DNA of 64,000 nucleotides from Charina bottae (GCA_023362775.1 JALMGJ010000017.1:19231001-19295000); one strand, 5' to 3'. Counted from the first letter of the stretch, positions 9,681 to 22,298 are shown. The notes: generated by a model not told the origin, from the letters alone. A program made the numbers and translations.

Positions 9681-10397
9681 TAGTAAGGTACTGCTTGGTT
9701 ATTCCACAGGCTACTTTGAAGTACTGCCAGTCATGGCCACTTGCTATCACAGGCAATGGTGCAGGGGTGCAGGGTGAAACAGGAGGGGGCACCCCTATGT
9801 TGCTTGCAAATCCTCCTCCAGACCTGGGCCCTGTCAGTTGGGCTGTTTCTGAACATGGATGCAATGTTCTTTTCTGCTGGCTCAAGAACTGCTGGATTAC
9901 ACTTTAATGTGGTCATCTAGTTATGCCCTTGGATTTGGTTTCATTTACATACCCAGCCATTCTTCCTGTCAGTCACTGAATCGCCCTCCCCTTCTCACCA
10001 AGGCATTTTATGCAAGTAGAGCCAAAAGGTTTTTGAAATGGGTTGCCCACTTTGGGCACCACTATTATTTGCAGTGCTGCAGAATGCTAAGTAACCATCT
10101 GCAACTGGAAAATTGTGTTGAGTTTCCATTTGCAGGTGAGCTAGATCAAGACAAAAAAAAAATTAGAACCATTGCCTTCCATCCTGAATGAGTAAAAAAT
10201 CTCTCCTGAATAGCTATGGTTTATCCCAGATTCAGGATTCACTTAGAACATAATCCTAATCTGCTCCTTTCATACAAATGTTCTCCTCTTTTCTTGAATG
10301 CAGCATCCAATTTAGGGGATGGAAAAATTGCTGGCTTGGCTGTCAACTTTGGACCCTGGAAATCTTTGGAGCGTTACCAATAAGTATCTACCTTCAC
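9681..10397. other. unrecognised spacer
   Basis: No gene or repeat was recognised. Confidence 0.35.
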
Positions 10398-10480
10398 CTT
10401 CTTCTGATATATTTATTATTTTTTATTTATTATTTCAATTTATTCCCCACCCATCTCCCTTGCAAGGGACTCTTTATATA
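10398..10480 (-). repeat. L2/CR1-type LINE 3' tail
   Basis: TATTTATTATTT, then CCCACCCATCTCCC and GGGACTC match the tail described at 9590-9680, minus orientation. Confidence 0.55.
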
Positions 10481-11164
10481 TAGTGTAGTTGCCTTCAGGA
10501 TAAAGCCAATGACAATACAAAATGTGGGGAGGAGCCACTATTAACTTTAGTAGTTTTAATAGGCAACCTTGGCCGCTTTAGCAACATTGTTTTGCTGTAT
10601 TCATTATTACTGGAATTTCCTCTGAGCAATACTGTTTTCCTTTCATTTTTTCCCCCTAAAGGAATTGCGACATTCCAGTCCATTATGTCTTATCTTAGAT
10701 GTATAAATTATATTGTGAGATTTTCTTTTGATTACCAGGGGGGGAAATGATGATATAAACGTGCTCCTCAATTACAAGCAACTTAATTAGATTTCTGCTT
10801 GCAGTTATATGTTGTAAAAGTTGGTTGAACATAAAAGGAGCGCAGGTGAGCATCTTCCAAGTTGCCATTTTTTAAAAAGAGGGCAAAAAGTAGCACTTTT
10901 TAAGATGGTAAATCTATGAGTTATTACAGATTTATAATGATGACTAAAATGGAGGGAGGGAGTTGTGGAGGTGGTGAAGACCTCTTTGAGGAAAGGAGTC
11001 TTGAAGACACCGACTCTTGACCCCGTGGTGTTGCACAATTTCCTCCAGTCTCCAAGTTCCTTTATAAGGAAGATTTGGGAGAAGGTTGTAGAAATAATAC
11101 ACCTGAAAAGGATTCTAGATGAAAACAGATTATCTGGACCCTTTTCATCCAGGACTCAAACTCA
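10481..11164. other. unrecognised spacer
   Basis: No gene or repeat was recognised. The last part may be decayed L2 sequence leading into the RT fragment that follows. Confidence 0.35.
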
Positions 11165-11888
11165 GGACCTAGAGTGTTAGAGTGCAGCTTTCCTGGATCT
11201 GTTAGATCTCTCAGCTGCCTTTGATACCATCAATCATGGCATCCTCCTGAACCACCTATTGTAGAGAGTGGGGCTACACCTATGAGGTTTGGGAGCGCTA
11301 TACCACAATGGTTCTGTTCCTTCCTGAGTGGGCAGTTTCAGTTAATATCATTGAAGGCTGAGTGGTTGAACCTAGGCCACTTTTATATGGAGAACTACAG
11401 GACTCAAGGCTCTCCCCAGTGTTATTTAACTCCTTTGTGAAGCCACTAGGGGAGATAATTCATCAGGTTGGGGTGAAATATGATTGATAAACATCAGCAT
11501 TTGAAGCTGAACAGGAGATGCTGTGGAGGTCCTTACCCATTTTCTGGGAGCTGTTATGGTCTGGATGGGATGAAACAAATTTAGGTTAAACCCTGACAAA
11601 TTGGAGTGGCTGTTTGTTAAGCAGTCATGTAATGGCTGGGTGGCCTCCTTCTGACTCTGGGAGGGTGGCGCTTTCCCTGAAGGTGTTGGTCTGCAACTTG
11701 GTAGTGCTCTTGGACTTACAGCTCCATCTGGATCAACAGGTGGAAGCCATGACCATGGTGTATTTGCCCAGTTTGGGCTGTTGCTCCAATTAAGGCCCTT
11801 TTTGAAGTGGGAGGCTCTAGCAATAGTCACTTATGCCTTCATTATCCCACTTGATGCCACCTAACTAACTATCCCCAAAGTACATCTT
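11165..11888 (+). mobile_element. L2-type LINE reverse transcriptase remnant
   Basis: Translated pieces in shifting frames match L2/CR1-clade RT: LLDLSAAFDTINHGILL near 11190-11250, then LNPDKLEWLFV near 11590, then LDLQLHLDQQV near 11710-11745. The frame is broken many times and the YADD region is not intelligible, so the copy is old. The non-autonomous L1 is inserted at its right end. Confidence 0.75.
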
Positions 11889-12611
11889 GGAAATGTGGCA
11901 TATAGTGACTTCCAGTGAGGATTCAGGGGAAACTAGACATCCCTGAAGGAGCAGGTATGGCATCGCGGCAGAGATCAGCGGCCAGACTGCGAATTCTGGC
12001 CGGCAAAGTCTCTTCGGAAAAAGGAGAGATCGTGAGATTGCCCACATGTTCTCTGGACAGCTGCTCCTCGTGAGTGGAATGCAGGAACTGAGGTTTTTGT
12101 GGTTGACTTGTGAGTCGAGCAGCTGGGAGTCAAGGTATTCCATCCAAGCTCACAGCTGTAATATAGTCTATATGGACATAAGGTTTGCCGAGCCTCATTT
12201 CTTTATCACTTTTGGAATTACTTCTTAATTGCTTTTCAACTATTAAGAATCTTTGGATCGACAAGTTTTATAGCATTCACTGGGTGAGTTTCCTTCATTC
12301 CTTAGCAAAATAAGGTTTAAATATAAATTTAAGGACTTTTTAAAAAAATCTTTTTTTGGAATAAACAGCAAAAGGGTGATTAGGATGTTGATTTTGGAAA
12401 GTTTCAAATGGACTAAAGGTCCAGATGGATTTGAAATAAGATTTTGAAATTAATTATAGGTATCCTTCCTTTGGGAAACTGCTGTTGTTTTGAATTCTAA
12501 AAAAAACATGATAGGATGGGACTTTGAAGATTGGACACTAGAGGGAACCAGAAGGAACTAAAGATTACAATTAAAGGAGAAGAACACTTAAATTTGACTT
12601 ACTAATACAGA

Positions 12612-12983
12612 ATGGAGCAAAATACTTTAACATTGGATGTATTGAAGGATATTTGTGAACAATGGACCCAGAAGTTAAGTTTAAGAATGCCTGCCATTAT
12701 AGATAGACTGTGTTTAAAAGATGTTATGGAAGAGGAATACGTTTTACCGGACAAGACTGAGACTGATTTGAAAGTGGATTTAAAAATGACAGGCTACAAG
12801 GATGATATGGAAAAAGATGTTACACTGGACATACAGAAGGGACCGGCTGATCTCTTAATAATTAAAAGGGTTATACAAATAACAAACCAGAAGAGTGACT
12901 TGGATAACTTTCCTATACTGGATTTACAAAAGAAACCTGTTAAAGCTCTGAAGAATTTTGTGAGAAAGGACAAAGAAAAATAA
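12612..12983 (+). CDS. short ORF of the non-autonomous L1
   Basis: A 123-codon frame begins MEQNTLTLDVLKDICEQW and is rich in Lys, Asp and Glu, ending in a basic VRKDKEK tail. It lies where ORF1 sits in an L1. I see no RRM or typical ORF1 C-terminal domain, so it may be an ORF1 N-terminal remnant or an unrelated frame. Heptad-like Leu/Ile spacing hints at helix, as in ORF1 coiled coils. Not a host gene, judged by the flanking target duplication. Confidence 0.45.
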   Translation: MEQNTLTLDVLKDICEQWTQKLSLRMPAIIDRLCLKDVMEEEYVLPDKTETDLKVDLKMTGYKDDMEKDVTLDIQKGPADLLIIKRVIQITNQKSDLDNFPILDLQKKPVKALKNFVRKDKEK

Positions 12984-13423
12984 TCAAGTTCTGCGACATT
13001 ATTTGAAGGGATTAAAGATCAAGATTGTTAAAAGTAAAAGGAAGGAATATAAAGTTGGTTTATTTGATCAAGGTTAAAATAGGTATGTTGTTATCTGTGG
13101 TAACCTTTAATGGACTTTTGCTGATACCAGGACTGAAATGACAAGATTTTTAAGGATTTGTTTATAGATAAGAGATGGGATATGGGAAGAAGAGATCATT
13201 TGTTGCATTTTAAGAGAAGGTGATAAGTTACTAAAATTGTTTATACTTATTGTGATGAAGGGGGAAGTAATTTCTTTATATATTTCTTTTCTTTACTATA
13301 TTCTTATTTTTTCTTTCTATTTTTCTATTTTTTCTTTTCTGCACTTTCTATTTTTTCTTTTTACTCTTTTCTTTTTTTTCTAGTTTGAATTAGTTTTTAT
13401 CTTTTTAATTGTAATGCTTAATA

Positions 13424-13659
13424 CAGGGCTTTCCAAAGTTTTCCCGTGGCGACACACCAACCGCCGTTGGTGTGTCGCCGCGGGAAAACCCGGAAGTGCT
13501 GCTGCCGCTTTCGGGTTTTTGCACGCCGCTGTTGGTGTGTCGCCGCGGGAAAACCCGGAAGCGCTGATGATGATCAGCGCTTCCGGGTTCTGTGGCGACA
13601 CACCAGACTGTGTGTGGCGACACACTTTTGTGTCGCAACACACAGTTTGGAAAGCTCTG
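13424..13659. mobile_element. hAT-type element, 'GCTTTCCAAAC' family, copy 1
   Basis: Flanked by a perfect 8-base duplication GCTTAATA (13416-13423 and 13660-13667). Ends are CAGGGCTTTCCAAA and TTTGGAAAGCTCTG. The interior has several GGTGTGTCGCCGCGGG-like and CCGGAAG motifs and is very GC-rich. The 236 bases encode no transposase, so it is non-autonomous. It lies inside the L1 tail, hence younger than it. Confidence 0.9.
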
Positions 13660-13700
13660 GCTTAATAAAATTATTAAAAAAAGGAAATGTGGCATATAGT

Positions 13701-14217
13701 ACTGCTTTTTTCCCCATTGCCTGCATTACAATGTCACATCTCGCATCTTATCCTTCTCTGAATGGCTATTAATATAGTAAACTGTGGTTTCAAATCCAAA
13801 ATTTTTAAATGATAGGTTTTTTTTACAATGAATCATGCCAAAGGATCAAAGCAGAATTATTCCATGCATTTGCATAGCATATAGAATTTTTTCATTTAAT
13901 TTCATTTGGAAATGCAAGGTTTATAGAAACAGACACATACCACAAACGTGGTAGTTGGCTATATGAGAATCATGCAGACTGCACAATTTAGAACACATAA
14001 TCAAACTGATCATCAATCTCAGTTTTATGATAAAACCATCAAAGTCTGGTGGATTGAAGTCAAACTTTGCTATGTATTCAGGAATTACAAACATACTTAT
14101 GAGCTAAGTAATTTTGAGGTTTAGCAGAACCTGGCATTCTGACTCTATTGCCTCCGGCCCAAATAATTACTGCATTATTACATATTGTGCTATGTGAAGC
14201 ACAATTGGTCAGTTATC
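13701..14217. other. unrecognised spacer
   Basis: No gene or repeat was recognised. Confidence 0.35.
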
Positions 14218-14225
14218 TTCTAGAG

Positions 14226-14480
14226 CAGTGCTTTCCAAACTCCCGCCGTTGGCGACACACCAACGGCAGCGTGCACGGCGGGGGCGCGCATGGGGGCGGC
14301 GCGGGGGCGCGCATGGGGGCAGCCGCGTGCACGGCGGCGGTGGCCTCGTGTTTTGTGCTAAAACTTGGAAGCGATGGCGCGCTGCCGCCACACGAACCAC
14401 CGCCGGCAACGCACCATCAGCACTTCCGGGTTTTGTCGCGACACACTAATGTGTCGCAACATACAGTTTGGAAAGCTATG
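14226..14480. mobile_element. hAT-type element, 'GCTTTCCAAAC' family, copy 2
   Basis: Perfect 8-base duplication TTCTAGAG (14218-14225, 14481-14488). Ends CAGTGCTTTCCAAAC and GTTTGGAAAGCTATG. The interior is strongly CpG-rich (GGGGGCGGCGCGGGGGCGCG) and unlike copy 1 except next to the ends. No transposase. Confidence 0.9.
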
Positions 14481-14488
14481 TTCTAGAG

Positions 14489-17400
14489 GCACAGACAGGA
14501 GTACCCAACATTGTGGGGACTGCAGTCTAAAATGCAAAGAAGTGGTCAAAACCACATGTACAAAATAAATTGACAATATAAATTGTAACAAATTGATTTA
14601 TATGGATACTCTCCCTGTATTTAACCATCACCCCATCTATCACATTAAAAATGTAATTTTGGGAGAGGTTTTGTCTGTCATATCTAAGGCTTTTGTGGGC
14701 CACATAGCCAGTTCTGTGACTGCGGCTATTTCCCTAGTTGTATCAAATGAAACCTGTTCTTGATAGACTTTGCTGTTCCATAAACATTCAGGCTCCCCTC
14801 AGTTCCAGGTCCGATTTGCTCGGTCACTTATCATTTCCTGATTGGGTCAGTTTGTATAGCCACCACTTCATACAGTTCACATTCTGTATCTAAATCTCTT
14901 TAGGAAGTCTGTCTTGGAAAAACATGCTGGGGCTGCCAAGAAATGCATCTCGGATCCCCAAAGGCACCAGTGGGTAATGATTTAATCAGCTTTATCACAG
15001 TGCTCATGTAACACAAGATGCTTCTCTTGTGCATGAGAACAAAGTGTGGCAGCCATTGGTCTACCAGGCTTCATTCCATGGGGAGACTTGGGGCCTGTCA
15101 CATAACATCCATCCACTTGCCTTGACTATTCAAAAGGGAGATATCTTCAGGGCAGCCCTTCTAGAAAATATGTGTATGAAATTTGCCTTGTGGTTGGTGT
15201 TATGTTGGGGGAGAAAATATTAAGTCAGGGATCAAATGCATGATTTAGGTAGGAAGGAATGGAGAGAGCTGTCATCTGTTGAGTCAGATCATTGGTCCAG
15301 CTAGTTTGATACGTTCTACAACACGAATAAGTCACTCAACCACCACTTCAGAAGGATGGGACGACAACTCCTTCTGAATGTGTGTTTCAGTGCTGGAAGC
15401 GGTTAACAGCCACTCGCATGCCCCCATACAATGAATTATGGATCCATTTTATGCCAAGGTTCCACTCCTATGTACTGCACCAGAAAAGTACAGCGATTGC
15501 CCCCAGGAGATCATCATCTAAATCTGGCTCAGGCAGTGAACAATGTTAATTTTGCCAGAATGCACAGACATTCATTTTAAAGACATCCCTCTCCTCCAAC
15601 CGACATTCTCGGGAGGGAGATTCTGGCATCACAGAGGAAAAAATTCTCTTGACTGCTCAGACCTGCTTTGCATTGAGGGTGTGCCTTAGGGATGGGGCGG
15701 GAAGGAGAGATTAAAAAAAATAAGAAAGGTGAATTTCCTCTTGATTAGTCATTACTTTTCTCAGTGCTTACCTATATTGCTCACATGGAATGTTTTTATA
15801 TTTCATAAATGCAGATTCCAGGCAGATGGAAAAGAAATTCATCTCAGGGCAGACAGCCCAAAGATTAGGTCATCTAATATTAAACATGGCAGAGAAACCA
15901 GACTTTTTTGTACATGCCTGATTTAGCTTGTTTGGATATATAGCTACAAGAAACATCCAGCTGTAGGTGTTGTAAGAAGCTCTGCAACAAAATGGTGCAG
16001 TTTGGGCCGTTCCTTCTAATTTGGCTTGATGAAAAGCAATTTGATTTTTGGGCCTAACTCCAGTTTAATGAGCTAACCTGTCGGTCAACCCTGCCTGTGT
16101 CGAGAATGCTCCATTCCCATTCCATCAAGAATGTTTTGGGGAGGGGAAGGGGGCCAAAGAGATCAAGATGGTGTCTGTGATGGTGGGGTGGCTGAAGCCC
16201 TACATTCCATCATTTCACATTTTAATTTTGTTTTCCCAATAGTTAGTTAGCACTGAGAGCCAATGAACATGCCCAGGTCCTCAATGAGTATGGGGGTGGG
16301 GTTGCTTTTCACTTAAATATTGTTTTTAATGCCTGCAAATGCTTGCATTCCTCTGACTTTCTGAAATTCCCTCTTATGCATCAGTAGTACTGTTTTAAGT
16401 ACATGAAGGACCAGCAGTCAGTAAAAAGGTTGCCGTCTGTCTTATGCAGGGTTGAGAAACCATTTTTAGCCTGTGGGCCACAATGGATGTTGGCAAGCAC
16501 GTGGGGAGGGGTTGCATGTCAGCAGTGGGGTGGTGGTTACGGTATTAAGGGAGCAGGGCCACATTCCCACATCCAGTATGCACACAGATGAAACTGCACA
16601 TTTTAGCAGCCTCAACATTTCACATTAAATCCTTCTGTTTTGCACATTTCAGAAAGTGGGAATCTGAAGGGTTAATATAGCTTTCCCCAACCTGGCTGGG
16701 AATGGTTGAAGTTGTAGTCTGACAAATCTGAGGTTAATCCAGCTGGAAAAGAGTTATTTAATGTGAAGAGATGTGTGTAGTGCATATGATTATGTTTGTT
16801 CATCATTGTAATATAAATGGGATTACATGAGTACTCAGCACATCTGGTAAACAGAATCAGGGTGGTTCCAAGCCAACCTTGAAAGTCAAATGCTTTATCT
16901 GTAATTCATTTTGCCTGGCTAACTTGACACTATGTAACCTTCATCCTTGTGACTCAGCACACTGTCCACAGAAGCATCAAATGACTTGAGGGAGTAATCT
17001 GATTTATAGAAGCTTCCTTTATGAAGAGATTGGCACATGGCCAACAGCATACTAGATTTGCCATGCCAATCAGCAGTAAGCACATTTGAGACCCAAAAGC
17101 AGGCTGGTTCTACAAAAGCATCTTCCAGTTAACACCTAAATAAAAGCATTGTGTTGCAGTAGGAGGCTTTTGGTTGTTTCTATGGCTACAATTAAAATAC
17201 CACCTCTTGGGTCAGCACCTTCAGGAAATTGGTTGCAACAATTAAGACCCACACCTACGTCCGTCCACAGTCAGAAGTCTTGGAGCAAGGAAATTGGCTT
17301 GAAATTAAGCAGTGGAAGTAAAAGTTTCCATAAAAACAGACCGAGCTTTGAGAGAAGTAAACATCCCTTGGATCATGAACAGAATTCATGTGGTTATCCT

Positions 17401-17788
17401 GTTTTTCACTTTCAACAATGGCAATGATCTAGAAGTTTGAAAAGTCGGCTTCCATGTCATAAAACCAAAGGGATTTCAGGACTTTGGCTGTCATTTTTTG
17501 TATCCTTATATAAGAATCGGTCCCAAAGGAGACAAAAAGTGAGCAATTTGTGAACGGACACAGCAAAATTTTTCTTCTTTTCCTTCAGAGCAACTATAGC
17601 TTGAGTCCACATTGCTTGGATTTAGAAGAAAAATCCCCTCTGCCTTTTTTTAGTTGAAAGTGGCTCTACCACTGTTTAACTCTGGAATTTACTTTGTATG
17701 GGAAAATAGATAGGAGAGGATATATTTAGACTGGGGAAATGTTGCTCAAATTAAACCTCTCCATTACTATGGTTCTGGATTAGTTCTG
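14489..17788. other. unrecognised sequence
   Basis: Mostly nothing recognisable. About 15255-15310 resembles a dispersed squamate repeat (GTTGAGTCAGATCATTGGTC). 16680-16730 has a weak ACTACAACTCCC-type motif. No exon can be supported. Confidence 0.35.
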
Positions 17789-17796
17789 GACATACT

Positions 17797-18234
17797 TAGG
17801 CTGACCATATTTCCTTGAGACAAAAACGGGACATTGGAATGGCAAAACAGGACGGGGTCTTATGTAATATTCCGTATTCATGAAAAAGACAGGGGTCCCC
17901 ACCCCCCGGTCCGCGCAATTGGCTCCTGCCTGGAAACCCCGTCCCCAGTCCGTGCGATTGGCTCCCACCTGCAAACCCCGCCCCCAGTCCGTGCAATTGG
18001 CTCCCGCCTGCAAACCCCCCCCCCGTCCCTCCTTTGCCGCACGGATAGGCAGGAGGGCTTCCTCTTCTGGGCTGCCTCCAATCGGCAGCTCCGGCTCGGA
18101 TCCTCCTTCCGTGCCATTCCTGCCGGGTTTAAAAAACGGGACAAAATTGAGATTTTTATCAAAACAACGGGACAGTTGAAAAATAATAAAAAAACGGGAC
18201 TGTCCTGTTCAAAACGGGACGTATGGTCAGCCTA
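17797..18234. mobile_element. hAT-type element, 'TAGGCTGACCATA' family
   Basis: Perfect 8-base duplication GACATACT (17789-17796, 18235-18242). Terminal repeats begin TTAGGCTGACCATAT on the left; the right end reads GTATGGTCAGCCTA. ACGGGAC motifs recur near both ends. The centre, about 17910-18015, has three tandem copies of a roughly 30-base unit containing ATTGGCTCCC and CTGCAAACCCC. Long open frames through it are compositional and not coding. Confidence 0.9.
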
Positions 18235-18242
18235 GACATACT

Positions 18243-18724
18243 GTATACTTGCCCAACATCTTTCTTCTTCTTCTTCTTTTTTTTTTTGAAACGCAAAGAT
18301 CCCAGAAATCATGTCTCCATATTTTTGCATTTAATTGCTAAAACACGAAGGTGATATTTTGGCAGAAAACAAAACCAAGAACAAAGCGTTCTAATCTTTG
18401 TTTAGACTCAGCACACATAAACACATACACACAGACAGTTCCCCCCTCCCATATCTGGAAATCCTGCTTCCTGAGATTTTGATAAACGTTCCCCCAATTC
18501 TGACAGGCCTTCTGATGCTCTTGACTTCCATAAACAAATGAACAAATGTTTGTCTCCTTGGCCATTGAAAGCTCACCATACAAACCTACTGGATTTAACA
18601 ATCCATAACTGGCATAACCGTTATGGATGTCATTCAAAATTAGATACCCAATGCTCTACTCCCCTTGTTCTCGTGACCCTGCAGTTGCACACATCCCCCC
18701 AAATTTGTAACCGATTGGGGGCAT
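18243..18724. other. unrecognised spacer
   Basis: A TTC-rich tract near 18260-18290 and otherwise nothing recognisable. Confidence 0.4.
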
Positions 18725-20710
18725 GCCTGTTATTATTTATTTATTTAAAACATTTATATAGCCGCCCATCTTATATTGAACTCTAGGTGGCTCCCAACCA
18801 ACAGTTAAAACAACATCAATATACCATTAATACATACAGTACATAGATCTATTAAAACCACAAATGTTAAAACCTGGCCCCAAAGTTAAACTTTCACATG
18901 CAGTCTATCACCAAGTCCTCTCGTCAATCTCACCGTATCCCAGCGCTTGGGGGAAAAGCCAGGTCTTAAGTGCTTTTCGGAAGGCTAGGAGGGTGGGGGC
19001 TTGCTGAACTTCAGGGGGAAGGATGTTCCATAGGGTAGGGGCTGCCACGGAAAAGGCATGCTTCCTAGATCCCATCAGATGGCAATGTTTAAGGGAAGGG
19101 ACTAGGAGCATGCCCACCCTGTCTGATCTGGTAGGAAAGGTAGATGTCCATAGGGAGAGACGGTCCCGCAGATAACCTGGCCTGTGCCATGTAGGGCTTT
19201 AAAGGTAATAACCAGCACCTTGAATTGCACCCAGAAGGAAACTGGGAGCCAGTGCAGCTGTGATGGATCTCTGAGCTGGAGGAGGAGGAGGTGCATTCCA
19301 GACCGATAAGCGTTCTCACAGCCTGGAAAGCCTTAGGGGGCCGGCTAAGAGAGGCTGGCCCCATCTTAGAGTCCCAGTATTTTTCCCTTAGATCAGTTAG
19401 GGCACCTGTATATGGTAGGAACAATAAAGTAAACTAGAGCTGCAGTTCCGCCTCAGCATGGTCTTTCGCCAGTTTCTCTGACATCAGCTCACGCAACAGG
19501 TGTTACATGGGTAAACCTAGGGGCACCCATTACTGCACACGCCACCACATTCTGGACCGTTGTAGCTTCTGGGTGGTCTTCAAGGGCAGCCCCATGTAGA
19601 GGCGTTGCAGTAATCCAAACGGGAAAATGACCACGGCATGAGTGACCATGAACAAGGCCTCCCGGTCCAGGAAGGGGCGCAATTGGCAGACCAGACGAAT
19701 CTATGCAGAGGCCCCCCTAGTCACAGCTGCCACTTGCTCCTTGAGCAGGAGCTGTGAGTCTAGGAGGACCCCCAAATTTCACACCAACTCAGTCCAGGGA
19801 AGTGCCACCCTGTCCAGAGTCAGAGATGAAATATTACCTGGGCCTGGGGGGCCAAAAACCCAGAGCCACTCCATCTTGCCGGGGTTGAGTCAAAGCTGGT
19901 TCCTCCCCATCTAGACCCTTACAAGCCTCCAGGCCAGGGTTTCTCAACCGGTTCCGTAGAACCCTAGGATTCTGCGAGAGGTCACTAGGGGTTCCCTGGG
20001 AGATCACGATTTATTTTAAAAATTCTTTCAAATTCAGGCTACTTCACATTAAAGAGGTACGTTTCATTCTTTATTTTTAGTTTTAAGAACACTGTTAATG
20101 CATATATGCAGGCCTACACATGAAACGGATATAACAATTTTGTAACTTCTGGCCTCTATTTGAGCCTGAATGTGCAGGGGTTTCCCGAGGCCTAAAAATA
20201 TTTCAAGGGTTCCTCCAGGGTCAAAAGGTTGAGAAAGGCTGCTCCAGGCACTCGGCCAGCACTGCCCCAACATCACCTGTTCGGCTAGGGGTGGGGATAT
20301 ATAACTGGGTATCATCACCATACTGATGATACTGCGCCCCATACCGACGGATGACCTACCCCAGAGGTTTCATATAGATGTTAAAAAGGACAGGCGGAAG
20401 GCTTGAGCCCTGAGGCACCCCACGTTGCACCTGGGCCTAAGGCTCGACCTCTCCTCCCCCACCAACACTGACTGGAACCGGCCACAGAGGAAGGAGGAGA
20501 ACCACTGTAACACAGGGCCTCCCACTCCCCCCGAAGCCGATCCAGAAGGATACCATGGTCTATGGTATCAAAAGTCGCTGAGAGGTCCAGGAGGGCCAGA
20601 ATGGTTGCACCACCTTTATCCCAAACCCTGCAAAGGTCATCGACAAGTGCGATCAATGCCGTTTCAGTGCAGTGCCCCAGCCTGAACCCAGCCTGAAAAG
20701 GGTCCAGATA
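18725..20710 (-). mobile_element. L2-type LINE, 3' half, decayed
   Basis: On the minus strand this contains RT motif ALLDLSATFDTIDHGILL (near 20560-20620), then VTFKALHG, then the conserved ORF2 end SRKHAFSVAAPTLWNILPPE (near 18990-19070), and the 3' UTR with the CCGCCCATC/TTTATTTATT tail at 18725-18770. Frames are broken repeatedly, so it is old. A hAT element (19935-20241) interrupts it. Confidence 0.8.
19935..20241. mobile_element. hAT-type element inside L2
   Basis: Perfect 8-base duplication CTCCAGGC (19927-19934, 20242-20249). Ends CAGGGTTTCTCAACC and GGTTGAGAAAGGCTG, as in Charlie-like hATs. 307 bases, no transposase. Confidence 0.9.
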
Positions 20711-20864
20711 ATCAGCCTCTTGTTGCTATGCCATTAGCAGAAGGACACAGTTAGGTATAACCCTTGGCTCCCTCACCTACTGAGACTGAACAATGGTGTT
20801 ACAATGTTATTGTTGTTTCCAATTTTATATTTGTAGTTATGACAATTCTAATTTTGTGTTATTA

Positions 20865-21132
20865 CAGGGGTGGGCAACATCAGGCCCGCAGGCCGTATAA
20901 GGCCCGCAGGGCTCCCGTCTAAGGCCCACGGGGCTCCCGCCTGCAAACCCCACCCCTTCCACGTGATTGGCTCCCGCCTGCAAACCCCGCCCCCCAGTGC
21001 TTGTGATTGGCTCCCGCCTGCAAACTCCGGCCCCCAGTCCGCGGAAATCCCAGAAACCCCGCCCCCACCCCCCCGGTCCCCAGTTATAAATATCCAAATG
21101 GCCCTTGGCAGAAAAAAGGTTCCCTACCCCTG
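20865..21132. mobile_element. hAT-type element, 'CAGGGGTGGGCAA' family
   Basis: Perfect 8-base duplication TGTTATTA (20857-20864, 21133-21140). Ends CAGGGGTGGGCAACATC and GGTTCCCTACCCCTG. The centre (about 20935-21030) has tandem GATTGGCTCCCGCCTG units followed by CAAACCCCGCCCC, the same module as in the element at 17797-18234. Confidence 0.9.
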
Positions 21133-21140
21133 TGTTATTA

Positions 21141-22095
21141 TGTTTCAATCTGTTTCTTTGATTATTCAGTTCTCTATTCTTCATGATAAGATATATGATA
21201 TGATATGATATTTTTCATAATATTGGTCACCTTCAGCATCAATTTTCTTTGGTGATAAAGTAAATAATAACAATTGTAAGGTTACTGAGCTTTCTTTCTA
21301 CCTGCAAACTTCACTGAACTACAGTTCCCAAAGTTTCCTAGGTGGAATGAATGGCGTGGAGTGAAATCCTCTACATATATTAAATTCAGTAAAGCTTAAT
21401 AAATCCTACTTCTAAGCAGGTTCCATGTTGGGATAGAAAGGGTTGTTGGGATAGAAAGGGTTGGAGATGATCCAGAGGCTGCCGTTTTTAATTCCCAATT
21501 TTCACCCAACATGTCATGAGAAAAAAACGGCCTCTTTAAGTATTGGCCCTGGTCCAGCTAGCTTGACGGATGATTATTTTGTATAATGAAGAGTTTTAAG
21601 CAAGTTCTTCTCAAGTTCTATCAGATCTTTCAGGATCAAAGGAGCCAAGGAAATCTAAGAAAATTATTACTGTTATCATAATTCCTAAAATTGTCTTGCA
21701 TTTCCCTTGCAAAGGGGGTGGAGTGGGGCAAGATATAATTTAGCAGATGCGTCTAAATGGAGCAGATGTACTGAAAGGTTATATAGTATTGCCTTTAATT
21801 ATCCTCTGCAGTGTGAAAAGCAGCATGAACCTTATCCTTCCTAAAGAGCAGAGAAGTGGTAATCCAATCCCACTCAAAGGAAAACTAACTCACATATTAA
21901 GTTGTTGATAAAACAGAGTCAGTTGCAAATCAGAATTCTCTATTAGGGAGGTTAGCAAAAATAATGCTCTTCTTGTAGGGCTGAATGCCTGCCACTCCCA
22001 CTACTTATGAAATTTCTGCTAGCATGATCTTGTTCTTCCTTATCATTTGGCACATCTTCTACCTTTCCTGTTATAATAACTGATTTCTTGTCTGT
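21141..22095. other. unrecognised spacer
   Basis: ACTACAGTTCCCAAAG near 21318 and CTGGTCCAGCTAG near 21550 resemble pieces of dispersed repeats. No gene was recognised. Confidence 0.35.
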
Positions 22096-22105
22096 AATCC
22101 TTGCA

Positions 22106-22288
22106 TGGAAAGTGGAAGGCAAAAGGAAGAGGGGCCGACCAAGGGCAAGATGGATGGATGATATTCTGGAGGTGACGGACTCGACCTTGGGGGAACTCGG
22201 GGTGGTGACGGCCGACAGGAAGCTCTGGCGTGGGCTGGTCCATGAAGTCACGAAGAGTCGGAAGCGACTGAACGAATAAACAGCAAAA
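22106..22288 (+). mobile_element. Bov-B LINE, 5'-truncated stub
   Basis: The last 180 or so bases of a Bov-B LINE, ending GTCGGAAGCGACTGAACGAA. It is flanked by a 10-base duplication AATCCTTGCA (22096-22105, 22289-22298). It encodes the ORF2 end (RARWMDDILEVTDST; HEVTKSRKRLN) and is very close to the 3' end of the full-length copy at 27991-31204. Confidence 0.9.
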
Positions 22289-22298
22289 AATCCTTGCA

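Larger units (their letters stand above)
11907..13682 (+). mobile_element. internally deleted, non-autonomous L1
   Basis: The element is flanked by an 18-base target duplication, GGAAATGTGGCATATAGT, at 11889-11906 and 13683-13700. Inside are a GC-rich 5' leader (to about 12.15 kb), a 123-codon frame, a purine-rich 3' UTR, a T/C-rich tract and an A-rich tail. ORF2 is absent. Because both ends and the target duplication are intact, I infer that it inserted already lacking ORF2, by using L1 proteins in trans. A hAT element (13424-13659) later split the tail between GTAAT and AAAATTATT. Confidence 0.75.

Noticed and set aside
13380..13772. Open frames rich in Arg, Gly and His
   Set aside because: They run through the CpG-rich hAT copy 1, whose 8-base duplication defines it as an insertion.
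17780..18235. Several overlapping open frames of 60-130 codons on both strands
   Set aside because: They lie in a hAT element with GC-rich tandem repeats; both strands are open because of composition and the frames have no domain.
22088..22279. 63-codon frame resembling a conserved protein
   Set aside because: It is the C-terminal end of Bov-B ORF2 in a truncated insertion.
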